A stretch of 24,736 nucleotides of DNA from Nitrososphaerota archaeon (GCA_030611185.1 JAUWQG010000004.1:1-24736), one strand, 5' to 3'. Shown: positions 1 through 7,744, numbered from the stretch's first letter. Translations and numbers: made by a program. The notes: a model not told the origin generated them from the letters alone.

Positions 1-45
1 GATTACAAGTGCAAAAAATATTATTGTTATTGACTCAATAATCAT
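1..45 (-). CDS. cbiB: CbiB (adenosylcobinamide-phosphate synthase), N-terminal fragment
   Basis: Only the first 15 codons are inside the window; they read MIIESITIIFFALVI and run off the left edge. The start codon overlaps the stop of the cobyric acid synthase gene in the pattern ATGA, so the two genes are translationally coupled. A hydrophobic first helix of this kind is how CbiB, the integral membrane enzyme that joins an aminopropanol-type linker to cobyric acid, normally begins. The identification rests on this short hydrophobic start plus the position directly after cobQ and a CobD-like gene. It is an inference; another membrane protein cannot be excluded from 15 residues. Confidence 0.6.
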   Translation of the reverse strand, partial: MIIESITIIFFALVI

Positions 46-881
46 TTAATCATCCTCTCAATTTCTTTAATATTCAAATTAGAATAAACCAATTTGCTTA
101 GTTTATCAATCTCTTGATCTATTTTGTCTAGATTTTTTTTACTCCAAGCCATATTTTTTGCTTTTACGTTCAATGAATCTTCTTCTGGAAGATCAAAATC
201 AGACATTGGTATCACACCTAAAATTGATTTTTTTGTTTTCTCTTTAATTTTTCTAAAACCAGGGTTTAGTATTTTAGGATCGCCTCTGAATTTATTTATA
301 ACAAACCCTTTGACTAGTTTTTGATATTTTTTATCCAAAAGAGCCAAAGTCCCAACAATACTTGCAAAGGATCCTCCTCGATCTATATCAGTGATAAGTA
401 AAACTGGTGAATTTGCTTTTTCAGCCATTTTCATATTTGCAATGTCAAATTTTTCTAAATTAATTTCTGCTGGAGAACCTGCCCCTTCTAAAATTACAAG
501 ATCATGATTTTGTTGAAGATTATGAAGAGATTTTACAGCAATGTTTAATCCTCGAGTTCTTACAAATTTTTGATAATACTCTGTTGCATGCATTTTTTTG
601 AATTTTTTTCCATGTAGATACACATGGCTGTAATAATCACCAAGAGGTTTGAGCATGATTGGATTTAGATCAGGCGTAATTTCACATCTAGCTCCTAATG
701 CTTGAATTGCCTGGGCACGAGATATCTCAAATCCTTTTCCTTTGTAGGCAAAATTAGACATGTTTTGTGATTTGAATGGTGCTACTGAAAATCCCTTATT
801 GGCAAATATTCTGCACAAGGCCGTAACTAGAGTAGATTTGCCTGCTCCAGAAGATGTTCCTTGAATCATTAAGGATTTCAT
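42..881 (-). CDS. cobQ: Cobyric acid synthase, ATPase half only (CobQ/CbiP without the GATase domain)
   Basis: CobQ amidates four carboxyl side chains of adenosylcobyrinic acid diamide, using ATP and ammonia from glutamine. The 279-residue product has the dethiobiotin-synthetase-like P-loop domain: GTSSGAGKS at residues 8-16, then the CobQ signatures KSQNMSN, EISRAQ, NPIMLKP, ILEGAGSPAE and DIDRGGSFAS, and the segment LPEEDS near residue 232 that in full-length enzymes leads into the glutaminase domain. Full-length CobQ is roughly 480-510 residues. Here the reading frame stops after a short charged helix, and cbiB starts at once with a 4-nt overlap, so the class I glutamine amidotransferase domain with its Cys-His-Glu triad is absent. 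The start overlaps the stop of the upstream cobD-like gene by 4 nt. Substrate family is confident; the ammonia source is unknown. Confidence 0.88.
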   Translation of the reverse strand: MKSLMIQGTSSGAGKSTLVTALCRIFANKGFSVAPFKSQNMSNFAYKGKGFEISRAQAIQALGARCEITPDLNPIMLKPLGDYYSHVYLHGKKFKKMHATEYYQKFVRTRGLNIAVKSLHNLQQNHDLVILEGAGSPAEINLEKFDIANMKMAEKANSPVLLITDIDRGGSFASIVGTLALLDKKYQKLVKGFVINKFRGDPKILNPGFRKIKEKTKKSILGVIPMSDFDLPEEDSLNVKAKNMAWSKKNLDKIDQEIDKLSKLVYSNLNIKEIERMIK

Positions 882-1966
882 AATTCCTCCAATGCATGAA
901 CAAGTTTTCGGTTTTCTTTTCTTGTTCTTACTGCAACTCTAATGTAATTATGATTTAATCCACGAAAATTGCTGCAATCGCGTATCAAAATTTTCTTTTT
1001 TAGTAATTTTTGTTGTAATTGTGAAGATTTCAATTTTGTTTTAATCAAAATAAAATTTGTGACAGAATCATAACAATCAAAATTATCTAATTTAGAAATA
1101 TTATTTTTAAGATAATTTAGTTCGGTACGGATTATTTTTGTTGCTTTAACTAAGTCATTGGGTGCAGAGATAGCTGCAGAAGCTGCATGTTGGGCTAATC
1201 CTGAAACATTCCAAGGGATTTTAATTTGATTTAAGATTAAAATCAATTTCTTAGTTCCAATACCATAACCAATACGAATTCCTGCTAATCCAAATGATTT
1301 TGTTAATGATCGTAAAATGAATAAGTTATCATATTTTTTTACTAGTGTAATAATTGACTCAGTATAATCTGGAACTAGCTCTATGAAACATTCATCAACA
1401 AAAACTAGTGTATTTTTTTTATTTGCTTCTATAATAATTTTTTTTAGAATATTTTTGGAAAGTAAGTGACCTGTAGGATTATTTGGATTGCAAATGAAGA
1501 CACATCCATTATTTGGAAGTTTGGAAATAAAATCATTGGTATCTTTTTTTAAATCCAATGTTTTATAAAATTCAATTTTAGCTCCAGATAATTTTGCTGC
1601 CACTTCATATTCGCTAAAAGTTGGTACAGGTATCAGAACAGGGGTTTTCTTGGATAGAAAAGCTTTACAAAAATTATAGATGATTTCTGTTGCACCATTT
1701 CCAACAACAATTTGTGATATTGGGATTTTTGTATATTTCTGGAGATTTTTTCTAAGATTAAGGGATTCAGAATCAGGGTAAATTTGTAATGTATTCAAAT
1801 GATTTTTGATAGTTTTAAGCACCTTTGGGCTTGGGCCAAGAGGATTAATGTTTGAACTAAAATCCAGTATGTCATGTTGTGGGTTGGAGATCGAGTAAAG
1901 TCCTCCATGAGACGCAGGTTTGTGTGAAGATATGGTTGAATCGAGTTTCACGCTTGAGAATAGCAT
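878..1966 (-). CDS. cobD: CobD-like L-threonine-phosphate decarboxylase / HisC-type aminotransferase
   Basis: This is a 362-residue fold-type I PLP enzyme. Visible features are the N-terminal HGG (20-22) and DFSSNINPLGPSP (35-47) typical of the CobD/CobC branch, VGNGATEIIY at 88-97, CNPNNPTG at 159-166, FVDECF around Asp191, and the PLP lysine Lys223 in SLTKSFGLAGIRIGYG. CobD decarboxylates L-threonine O-3-phosphate to the aminopropanol phosphate linker of cobalamin. Histidinol-phosphate aminotransferase is the close paralogue and the main alternative. The N-terminal signature and the overlap with cobQ, followed by cbiB, favour the cobalamin role. It is the first gene of the minus-strand cluster and is divergent from asd. 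Confidence 0.82.
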   Translation of the reverse strand: MLFSSVKLDSTISSHKPASHGGLYSISNPQHDILDFSSNINPLGPSPKVLKTIKNHLNTLQIYPDSESLNLRKNLQKYTKIPISQIVVGNGATEIIYNFCKAFLSKKTPVLIPVPTFSEYEVAAKLSGAKIEFYKTLDLKKDTNDFISKLPNNGCVFICNPNNPTGHLLSKNILKKIIIEANKKNTLVFVDECFIELVPDYTESIITLVKKYDNLFILRSLTKSFGLAGIRIGYGIGTKKLILILNQIKIPWNVSGLAQHAASAAISAPNDLVKATKIIRTELNYLKNNISKLDNFDCYDSVTNFILIKTKLKSSQLQQKLLKKKILIRDCSNFRGLNHNYIRVAVRTRKENRKLVHALEEL

Positions 1967-2033
1967 TTCCTAATATAGTATGTTTTGGTCAAACTCAGAT
2001 AACGATTATTAATTGAATTAGGGGAATTAAATT

Positions 2034-3110
2034 ATGGATAAAAAACGTGTGGCTATAATTGGAGTTACTGGCTCAGTAGGCCAAGAATTTGTTCTTTCAT
2101 TGAATAATCATCCATGGTTTGAAGTCACACAGATTGCAGCATCCGAACGTTCTGCTGGGAAAAAATATCCGGATGCAATAAGAGAACCAAGTGGAATTAT
2201 TGCATGGGATGTAGGTGGAGAAATTCCTGAATATATTAAAAATATGACTGTTAGAAGAGTTGATGAAATAGACACATCACAGTTAGATCTAGTATTTTCT
2301 GCTGTAGAATCAGAAGCTGCACGAGATATTGAAACTAATATGGCATCTGAACTTCCAGTCATATCTACTAGTTCTGCTTATCGATATGAAGAGGATGTTC
2401 CAATTCTTATTCCAGGAATAAATGATGAACAGGCAGAACTTCTAGAAATACAAAAGAAAAACCGAAACTGGAAGGGATGGGTAGCACCATTACCAAATTG
2501 TACTACTACAGGGTTAGCAATTACTCTAAAACCGTTGTTAGAAAAATATGGAGCAAAAAAAGTTATGATGACTTCAATGCAAGCAATTTCTGGCGGTGGA
2601 AAATCAGGAGTATCGGCTATGGGAATTACGGATAACATTATACCTTACATTCCAAAAGAAGAAGCAAAAGTAAGAATTGAAACTAGAAAAATTTTAGGAA
2701 AATTAAAAGATGGAAAAATTGAAGATGCCGATATTAGAATTAGTTGTACATGTACACGTGTTCCAGTAATTGATGGACATACAGAATCTGTTTTCGTGGA
2801 GACGGAGAAAGAAATAGATCCAAAAATGGCAAAAGAAACCTACAATGAATACAACAAATCAATTTCTGTTGCTGGTTTGCCATCAGCCCCTAAAGATTAC
2901 TATGCATTCCATGAAGATCCTACAAGACCACAACCAAGAATGGAAAGAGAAGTTGGAGGAGGTATGACTACAACAATTGGTAGAGTTGAAAAAGAGGAAC
3001 TATTTGATAATGGTTTAAAGTACATGTTGTTCTCTCACAATAAAAAAATGGGATCCGCAAAGGGTGCAGTTTTGGTAGCTGAAATGCTTTACAAAAAAGG
3101 AAAAATTTAG
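2034..3110 (+). CDS. asd: Aspartate-semialdehyde dehydrogenase
   Basis: This enzyme reduces L-aspartyl-4-phosphate to aspartate semialdehyde with NADPH, the branch point to lysine, threonine and methionine. The 358-residue protein starts with a Rossmann motif (VAIIGVTGSVGQEF, 6-19). It has the catalytic Cys156 in PNCTTTGLA, the SMQAISGGGKSG segment around 181-192 and the catalytic His249 in VIDGHTESV, and ends with a GGGMTTTIGRV segment. Length and motifs match the archaeal/fungal-type family. In Sulfolobales an ASD relative became malonyl-CoA reductase, but nothing seen here argues for that. A T6 run follows the stop codon. Confidence 0.93.
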   Translation: MDKKRVAIIGVTGSVGQEFVLSLNNHPWFEVTQIAASERSAGKKYPDAIREPSGIIAWDVGGEIPEYIKNMTVRRVDEIDTSQLDLVFSAVESEAARDIETNMASELPVISTSSAYRYEEDVPILIPGINDEQAELLEIQKKNRNWKGWVAPLPNCTTTGLAITLKPLLEKYGAKKVMMTSMQAISGGGKSGVSAMGITDNIIPYIPKEEAKVRIETRKILGKLKDGKIEDADIRISCTCTRVPVIDGHTESVFVETEKEIDPKMAKETYNEYNKSISVAGLPSAPKDYYAFHEDPTRPQPRMEREVGGGMTTTIGRVEKEELFDNGLKYMLFSHNKKMGSAKGAVLVAEMLYKKGKI

Positions 3111-3123
3111 ATATTTCTTGCAA

Positions 3124-3129
3124 TTTTTT
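3124..3129 (+). terminator. Oligo-T stop after asd
   Basis: Six consecutive T residues lie 14 nt after the asd stop codon and before the TATA element of the next gene. Archaeal RNA polymerase terminates at such T-runs without a hairpin. This is a weak, short signal. Confidence 0.4.
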
Positions 3130-3140
3130 CAATAATAACT

Positions 3141-3147
3141 TTATAAG
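3141..3147 (+). promoter_or_regulatory. TATA element of the Lrp-type gene
   Basis: TTATAAG lies here. Counting 26-30 nt from it puts the transcription start at about 3168-3172, right at two GTG codons (3165 and 3172). The mRNA should therefore be leaderless, and translation should begin well upstream of the first uninterrupted canonical start at 3223. Confidence 0.6.
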
Positions 3148-3222
3148 ATGTTGAAATCTATATCGTGTCAGGTGTTTTAGACGGCTAAAGTTGATGACCT
3201 TGATTTAGAAATTTTATCAGAA

Positions 3223-3648
3223 TTGGCAAATGATGCATCTATTTCAATTCCTCGACTGTCAAAAAAAATCGATGTTAATTCTTCAGTTGTGTATTCAAGA
3301 ATTAAGAGACTTGTAAAACGAAAATTAATTGAGCGTTTTACAATAGTTGTAAACGATGCAGAACTTGGATACAACGTAAAGGCTCTGACAGGAATTAATA
3401 TGGATACAAAAAAACGCGATCACATAATCAAAGAATTATTCAAAATTGAAGGAGTAAGAGAGGTTGCCGAAGTTACAGGAAGATTTGATATTTTAGTAAC
3501 AATGTATTCAAAATCACTGGACCAAATGCATAAGATGGTCTCAGAGCAAATAGGGAGAATTGAAGGAATACAATCATCAGAATCATTTATTGAAATGAAA
3601 TCAAGGCAAAAGGCAATGCCATATATGCCATCAAAGGATAAGGAATAA
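3223..3648 (+). CDS. Lrp/AsnC-family transcription regulator, 5' end unusual
   Basis: The protein has a helix-turn-helix (ISIPRLSKKIDVNSSVVYSRIKRLVKRKLI) followed by a C-terminal ligand-binding domain with GVREVAEVTGRFDILV. Such proteins bind amino acids or similar effectors and oligomerise on DNA. The coordinates use the first uninterrupted canonical start, TTG at 3223. The frame is open upstream to 3181 and encodes TAKVDDLDLEILSE, which is the first HTH helix every Lrp protein has. No ATG, GTG or TTG occurs in that stretch and a TAG stands just before it at 3178. The true gene therefore either uses an unconventional start near 3181 or carries a nonsense or single-base frameshift change between 3165 and 3181. 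The heme O synthase gene follows after 2 nt. Confidence 0.85.
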   Translation: MANDASISIPRLSKKIDVNSSVVYSRIKRLVKRKLIERFTIVVNDAELGYNVKALTGINMDTKKRDHIIKELFKIEGVREVAEVTGRFDILVTMYSKSLDQMHKMVSEQIGRIEGIQSSESFIEMKSRQKAMPYMPSKDKE

Positions 3649-3650
3649 TA

Positions 3651-4580
3651 TTGCAGAAACAAAAATCTGAATCTCGCATTGCCGTATACTATGAATTAAC
3701 AAAACCAAAGATATGGTATTTGTTAGTATTTACTGCCTTTGGGGCAATCTTAACTGCATCAAATATCTACAACATTGACGTTTCTCCTGCTACATGGGCA
3801 TTGGCATTATTCTCAGTTGCCGCAGGATCTGCTGCTGCTAATACTCTGACTAATTTTCATGATAGAGATATCGATGCCATAATGGAGAGAACAAAAAATA
3901 GACCTTTACCTTCAAAACGAATCTATCCTGCTGTAAAAGCAAGGAATTTTGGATTAGCCTTAGCAGGAATATCACTTGTTTTGGCATTTGCAATTTCTTA
4001 CACAACTACACTAGAGCAGGGGCTTTGGGCTACTGGTTTTATTGCATTTGGTTTGGTAAACAATGTTCTTGTTTACTCATATATTTTAAAAAGAAATTCT
4101 AGAACAAATATAATTTTAGGAGGTTTGTGTGGTGGTTCTCCTCCAATGATTGGATGGGTAGCAGTTACAATGTCAGATTTATGGACAATGGGTCTTGCAA
4201 TGGCAGGATTAGTGTTTATTTGGATTCCCATGCATATTTGGGCTCTAACTTTGCATTTTAAAGAAGACTACAATAAAGTAAATGTGCCTATGTTGACTGC
4301 AGTTCAATCAGAAAAAACATCATCAAGAATAATTGCAATTTCTACTTTTGTTATGGTTTTGTTTTCAATAACACCATTTTTCATGTTGACAGAAAATAAT
4401 GAGTCAATGGTAGGTCCAGTTTATTTGTGGACTGCTATTGTCTCAGGTGCAGTAATGGTTGCTTTATCCTCTTGGGTTATTGCAAAGCCTATGGAGCAGG
4501 CAGCTTGGACATTGTTCAAATTTTCTAGTCCCTATTTGGCAGTATTGTTTATTGCCTTAATGGTAGATTCTGCATTATAA
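3651..4580 (+). CDS. ctaB: Protoheme IX farnesyltransferase (heme O synthase), CyoE/CtaB
   Basis: This UbiA-superfamily prenyltransferase attaches a farnesyl group to heme B to make heme O, the precursor of the haems of terminal oxidases. The 309-residue protein is strongly hydrophobic with about eight to nine membrane segments. It carries the substrate-binding motif NFHDRDIDAIMERTKNRPLP at 68-87, in which Asp71 and Asp75 form the Mg-diphosphate site, and a second conserved loop, MHIWALTLHFKEDYNKVNVPM. The start is a TTG only 2 nt after the Lrp-type gene stop, so both are probably on one transcript. The C-terminal codons overlap the convergent small gene by 6 nt. Family and role are clear for an aerobic organism with a haem-copper oxidase. 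Confidence 0.92.
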   Translation: MQKQKSESRIAVYYELTKPKIWYLLVFTAFGAILTASNIYNIDVSPATWALALFSVAAGSAAANTLTNFHDRDIDAIMERTKNRPLPSKRIYPAVKARNFGLALAGISLVLAFAISYTTTLEQGLWATGFIAFGLVNNVLVYSYILKRNSRTNIILGGLCGGSPPMIGWVAVTMSDLWTMGLAMAGLVFIWIPMHIWALTLHFKEDYNKVNVPMLTAVQSEKTSSRIIAISTFVMVLFSITPFFMLTENNESMVGPVYLWTAIVSGAVMVALSSWVIAKPMEQAAWTLFKFSSPYLAVLFIALMVDSAL

Positions 4581-4784
4581 GATACTGTTTTCTGTATCAA
4601 GACTGTTCAGTTCTTTAGTAATTGTAGAGTATTTTTCCACTAGTGCTTCTAGTTCATTTTGTGTTTCAGAAGAATTCCATTTTGCATTAATCAAAAAGGT
4701 TAATTTTTCAATAATATTCCATTGTAGATTATTTTGCTCATCTATTAATTCTAGAAATTTTTTCCCTTTATCATCTTCAGACAT
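4575..4784 (-). CDS. Small acidic helical protein, unknown function
   Basis: I do not recognise this 69-residue product. It is mostly polar, with no Cys and no membrane segment, and looks wholly helical, possibly coiled-coil (ELEALVEKYSTITKELNSL). It has an ATG start and a TATA-like TTTTTATGA on the minus strand near 4808-4816, about 25-30 nt upstream, consistent with a leaderless transcript. It converges on the heme O synthase gene with a 6-nt overlap, a common arrangement in compact archaeal genomes. The promoter spacing is the main reason for calling it real. Confidence 0.55.
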   Translation of the reverse strand: MSEDDKGKKFLELIDEQNNLQWNIIEKLTFLINAKWNSSETQNELEALVEKYSTITKELNSLDTENSIL

Positions 4785-4847
4785 GATTTTCTGAAAATTA
4801 AACGATCATAAAAATTTAGCATACGTGGTAATTATATAATTTCAAAA

Positions 4848-4856
4848 TTTTATAAG
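4848..4856 (+). promoter_or_regulatory. TATA element of the 51-aa putative zinc protein
   Basis: TTTTATAAG ends 24 nt before the TTG at 4880. The spacing fits a leaderless transcript and supports that TTG as a real start. Confidence 0.6.
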
Positions 4857-4879
4857 CAAAAAATGAATTAAAAGTATTA

Positions 4880-5035
4880 TTGCAGTGTAGTATTTCAGAG
4901 TGTAAATCAAAGGCAATTCAAATAGTGAGAATAGGGTTTAAGGAAAAAAGAAATCTTTGCAGACATCACTATAATTTATTTAAAAACAAAGACCAAATAC
5001 ATACACCGGTTTTTAGTACGGCGTCTAAATTGTAA
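4880..5035 (+). CDS. 51-residue putative zinc-binding protein
   Basis: A TTG-started frame encodes 51 residues: it begins MQCSISECKSKAIQIV, continues through RIGFKEKRNLCRHHYNLF and ends TASKL. The cysteines at 3 and 8 and the cluster C-R-H-H at about 28-31 form a C-x4-C ... C-x-H-H pattern like a one-knuckle treble-clef or zinc-finger fold. The basic stretch between them could contact nucleic acid. It is too short for common gene-finding cut-offs. The TATA element at 4848-4856 stands at leaderless distance. No family name can be given with confidence and the function is unknown. Confidence 0.6.
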   Translation: MQCSISECKSKAIQIVRIGFKEKRNLCRHHYNLFKNKDQIHTPVFSTASKL

Positions 5036-5101
5036 AAATATAGAATTTCAAACTCTTAGAATTATTGAAAGATTTAACATCTACCATTTTTAATATATTT
5101 T

Positions 5102-5575
5102 ATGGCAGCAAAGAAGAAGACAGCACCAAAAAAGCAAGCTGTTAAAAAAATCTCTGTAAAACCAAAAAAGCAAGTAAAGGCAACCCCAAAAAAAACCGAA
5201 TTTGATAAAGCTTGGAAAGACTACAATTCATCATTAGGTATGTGGAAGGAATCACTGGCGCAATGGCAAAAAGCCACAAATGACACATTAATGACATATC
5301 ATGACGCCTGTCAGAGAGCATTAGAATCAGATTCTGAACTATTGAAAAAAGTTACTGCTAGTTGGGAACAGACATGGGAAGAGATAGGACCTCAATACAT
5401 TAAACAACAAAATAAGCTCATTGAAAATATTTTCAAGGAAACCAATATTGATACAATGAAAAACTTTAATGATCAATGGGAAAAATTTTTGAGTACTTCT
5501 GGAGATGATTCAATTAAAGCATATCAAGAAGCAATAAAACAATTTAATGAGACTTGGAAATCAGATCAAGCGTGA
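5102..5575 (+). CDS. Lys-rich-tailed, Trp-rich helical protein (phasin-like or nucleoid-associated)
   Basis: The first about 31 residues are a Lys/Ala/Pro tail with repeated PKK units, like the basic tails of histone-H1-like proteins. Residues 33-157 look all-helical, with regularly placed Trp residues (W38, W48, W55, then SWEQTWEE, QWEKF and TWKSD). There are no Cys residues and no membrane segments. The Trp-punctuated helices recall phasin/PhaE-type granule proteins, while the tail suggests binding to DNA or another polyanion. Neither is proven. A TATA-like ATTTAACAT lies about 29 nt before the ATG, so the mRNA is probably leaderless. It is a stand-alone gene. That it is a real protein is confident; the function is not. 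Confidence 0.75.
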   Translation: MAAKKKTAPKKQAVKKISVKPKKQVKATPKKTEFDKAWKDYNSSLGMWKESLAQWQKATNDTLMTYHDACQRALESDSELLKKVTASWEQTWEEIGPQYIKQQNKLIENIFKETNIDTMKNFNDQWEKFLSTSGDDSIKAYQEAIKQFNETWKSDQA

Positions 5576-5618
5576 TTTTTAATTTAGACTATTTCAAAAA
5601 TTGATTCAAGGTAATTAC

Positions 5619-6014
5619 TTAAATTTTTGATTCTAATTTTGCTATTTGTTGTTCTAGTCGAGCTATTTGTTCCGGTGTAGCTTCTTCTGGTTCAGGTATT
5701 GCAAGAGACTCTACTTTTAGTATATCTTCAAGATAATCTTGATTCACTTTATTTTGATCAATTCGAACATATGGTTCACCATGTATCCTAAAAAAGTGAA
5801 TTTTGTTCCCTTTTTTCCAGGTTGAAATGCGATTGTAAATCGTAATGTAAGACAAACCATTTGCAATATCAAAAGAAGTTTTGATACGATCTACAAATTT
5901 TCCATTAGTAATTCCTGTATCTGAATCCTCATGTCTTTTTGCCATTGAAATTAAATGATTTTTATCGTAACTAACTTCAGAAATTAAATAATTTGCCCAC
6001 TTTTTCAATCCCAA
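5619..6014 (-). CDS. DUF3892-like protein with C-terminal coiled coil
   Basis: The 131-residue protein resembles the small DUF3892 domain: an N-terminal strand with ANYLISEVSYDKNHLISMAKRH, a central VDRIKTSFDIANGLSYIT, and YVRIDQNKVNQDYLEDIL where the family typically has a TxxN...DNL segment. It adds an acidic linker and a short coiled coil (PEQIARLEQQIAKLESKI). The function of the domain is unknown. The minus-strand start at 6014 is separated by 50 nt from the stop of the TPR gene, so the two may be co-transcribed. The family assignment is by eye from the strand pattern and is moderate. Confidence 0.68.
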   Translation of the reverse strand: MGLKKWANYLISEVSYDKNHLISMAKRHEDSDTGITNGKFVDRIKTSFDIANGLSYITIYNRISTWKKGNKIHFFRIHGEPYVRIDQNKVNQDYLEDILKVESLAIPEPEEATPEQIARLEQQIAKLESKI

Positions 6015-6064
6015 AAAGACTGGTTAATTTCTAGTAAATAAGCAAGATTGGTTTAGAAAATTAT

Positions 6065-6778
6065 TTAGTTTGGTTGTTTTTGCTTTTTTTCTTCAAATTC
6101 GGTTTGGCAAAATTGGTGAAAAACTGAGCATTTATTTTTTTTTGCATCAGATTTTATTTTTTCCATATCCTTGAGTAATACGCCTTGTGCTGCCAAGAAT
6201 GCTTCGTCTTGGAGATTCAATTTTTCAAATTCTCTTGATTTGGCTATTGCTAATTCTTTCATGGAGGGATCGATTAATTGTGCCATGTCATAGTTTTCAA
6301 TTGATTTTTGATTTTCACCCAAAAAACTCAGTGAAATAGCCTTGTTCATCAAAGATGTGATATTTTTATCTTCAATTTTCAAGGCTTTATCATAAAATTC
6401 TATTGCCTCGCTGAATCTGTTTAACTCATTTAATGCCATTCCACTAGTGTTTAGAGCCCAAACATCTTCTTTATTTTTTGCAAAAATTGATTCACAACAA
6501 ATGAGTACTTCTTCATATTTTTTCAAATTTTCAAGAGATTGGATCTTTATACTCAGAGCATAATTATCAAAATTATTTTCTTTCAGAACTTTATCACAAT
6601 ATGTTATAGCTTCTGAAAAATTTTCCATGTTTAAAAGAGACAATGCAGAATTTTGTAATGCCATCAAATCATTTGGATTTTTTTCAAGTAATTTTGAACA
6701 GTAATTTAACATGTCACTGAATTTTCCAGATTCATACATTCTTGTTATTATTGCATTTGGATCAAGTAAGTTAACCAT
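6065..6778 (-). CDS. Tetratricopeptide-repeat protein
   Basis: The 237-residue protein is built almost wholly of TPR helix pairs. About five to six repeats run from roughly residue 18 to 190, for example DLMALQNSALSLLNMENFSEAI, ALNTSGMALNELNRFSEAIEFYDKAL and MNKAISLSFLGENQKSIENY. No signal peptide or membrane segment is visible, so it is a cytoplasmic protein-protein interaction scaffold. The C-terminal tail (CSVFHQFCQTEFEEKKQKQ) has two Cys residues and is not a TPR. The partner is unknown and no functional neighbour identifies one. Confidence 0.85.
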   Translation of the reverse strand: MVNLLDPNAIITRMYESGKFSDMLNYCSKLLEKNPNDLMALQNSALSLLNMENFSEAITYCDKVLKENNFDNYALSIKIQSLENLKKYEEVLICCESIFAKNKEDVWALNTSGMALNELNRFSEAIEFYDKALKIEDKNITSLMNKAISLSFLGENQKSIENYDMAQLIDPSMKELAIAKSREFEKLNLQDEAFLAAQGVLLKDMEKIKSDAKKNKCSVFHQFCQTEFEEKKQKQPN

Positions 6779-6879
6779 TCAATCTTACCTAACGTGATCT
6801 TATCTTTATTCTATTCCTTTTTTGAAGGATTATCTAAATAAAATTAGTAATGGATTACAAGAAAAATTTAAATTATTTT

Positions 6880-7737
6880 CTAGTTTTTTGTAATTTTAAT
6901 AATCGTCTCAGCTTGTTTAAAGTGCACTTCATCAATCATTTTTCCATCAATAGTTGTTGCGCCCTTTCCTGTTTTTACTGATTTTAAATATGATTTGTAG
7001 ACTTTTTCTGCCCATTCTATTTCTGATTTTGTTGGATAAAAGATTTTGTGTGTGATAGAAATTTGATCTGGGTGGATTAGGCTTTTTCCAGTATATCCTA
7101 AACTTTTTCCTGCTTTACAATCTTTTTCAAGTCCTTTAACATCTTTAAGATCTTGCCAAATTGCATCAATTGATGCAACTCCTGCAGCCTTTGCGTCAAC
7201 TGGAATTTTTGCTCTAGAATACTTTGCACCTTCGGGATCTTTTGTGTAATCTATTCCCAAATCATTTAGCAAATCAAATACTCCAAAAACTACTGCAGAA
7301 ACTCGTTTAGTACAAGAGGCAATAAGATATGTGTTGACTACACCTTCGGCTGACTCAATTGAGGGAATAATTTGAATAGATTTTAGTTTTTTAGTTTTTT
7401 CTAAAGATTGTAAATTTTTTTCAATTTTTTTTAGTTCTTTTACATTGTTTACCTTTGGAATAACGATTCCATTAATTCCTTTTTGAACAATTTCTTTTAG
7501 ATCATCTGGGATTTTTCCAGATAATGGTGAATTTGTCCTGACAAATATTGAAGAATGGTATTCAGAACGTGATTTTAGAGCAGTTTTGATTAGTTTTCTA
7601 GCCTGTTTTTTTTCTTTATCAGGAACTGAGTCCTCCAAATCAAAGCAGACTATATCTGCCTCTATCTGCTTTGCTTTTTCTAAAAACCTAGGATTGTTTC
7701 CAGGAACGAAAATTAGACTTCGGAAAAGCTGTGTCAT
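6880..7737 (-). CDS. CitE-like (HpcH/HpaI family) acyl-CoA lyase
   Basis: The 285-residue TIM-barrel protein belongs to the citrate lyase beta / malyl-CoA lyase superfamily. Visible family motifs are RSLIFVPGNNPRFLEKA near the N-terminus, FDLEDSVP (32-39), the substrate Arg67 in VRTNS, IPSIESAEGV with the Mg ligand Glu128, FGVFDLLNDLG with Asp155, and GYTGKSLIHPDQI at 214-226. Members cleave or hydrolyse malyl-, citramalyl- or methylmalyl-CoA-type thioesters, or act as orphan CitE. No citrate lyase alpha or gamma gene is nearby, so a true citrate lyase is unlikely. The MDR reductase gene ends 7 nt before its ATG, so the pair is an operon. The exact substrate cannot be read from the sequence. 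Confidence 0.85.
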   Translation of the reverse strand: MTQLFRSLIFVPGNNPRFLEKAKQIEADIVCFDLEDSVPDKEKKQARKLIKTALKSRSEYHSSIFVRTNSPLSGKIPDDLKEIVQKGINGIVIPKVNNVKELKKIEKNLQSLEKTKKLKSIQIIPSIESAEGVVNTYLIASCTKRVSAVVFGVFDLLNDLGIDYTKDPEGAKYSRAKIPVDAKAAGVASIDAIWQDLKDVKGLEKDCKAGKSLGYTGKSLIHPDQISITHKIFYPTKSEIEWAEKVYKSYLKSVKTGKGATTIDGKMIDEVHFKQAETIIKITKN

Positions 7738-7744
7738 TAAAAGA

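Noticed and set aside
2034..3110. ASD-like gene as malonyl-CoA reductase of the carbon-fixation cycle
   Set aside because: The Sulfolobales enzyme did evolve from ASD, but this protein has standard ASD motifs and no sign of the change can be read by eye.
6880..7737. Citrate lyase beta subunit proper
   Set aside because: No alpha, gamma or accessory citrate lyase genes are present. The broader CitE-like lyase label is all that the motifs support.
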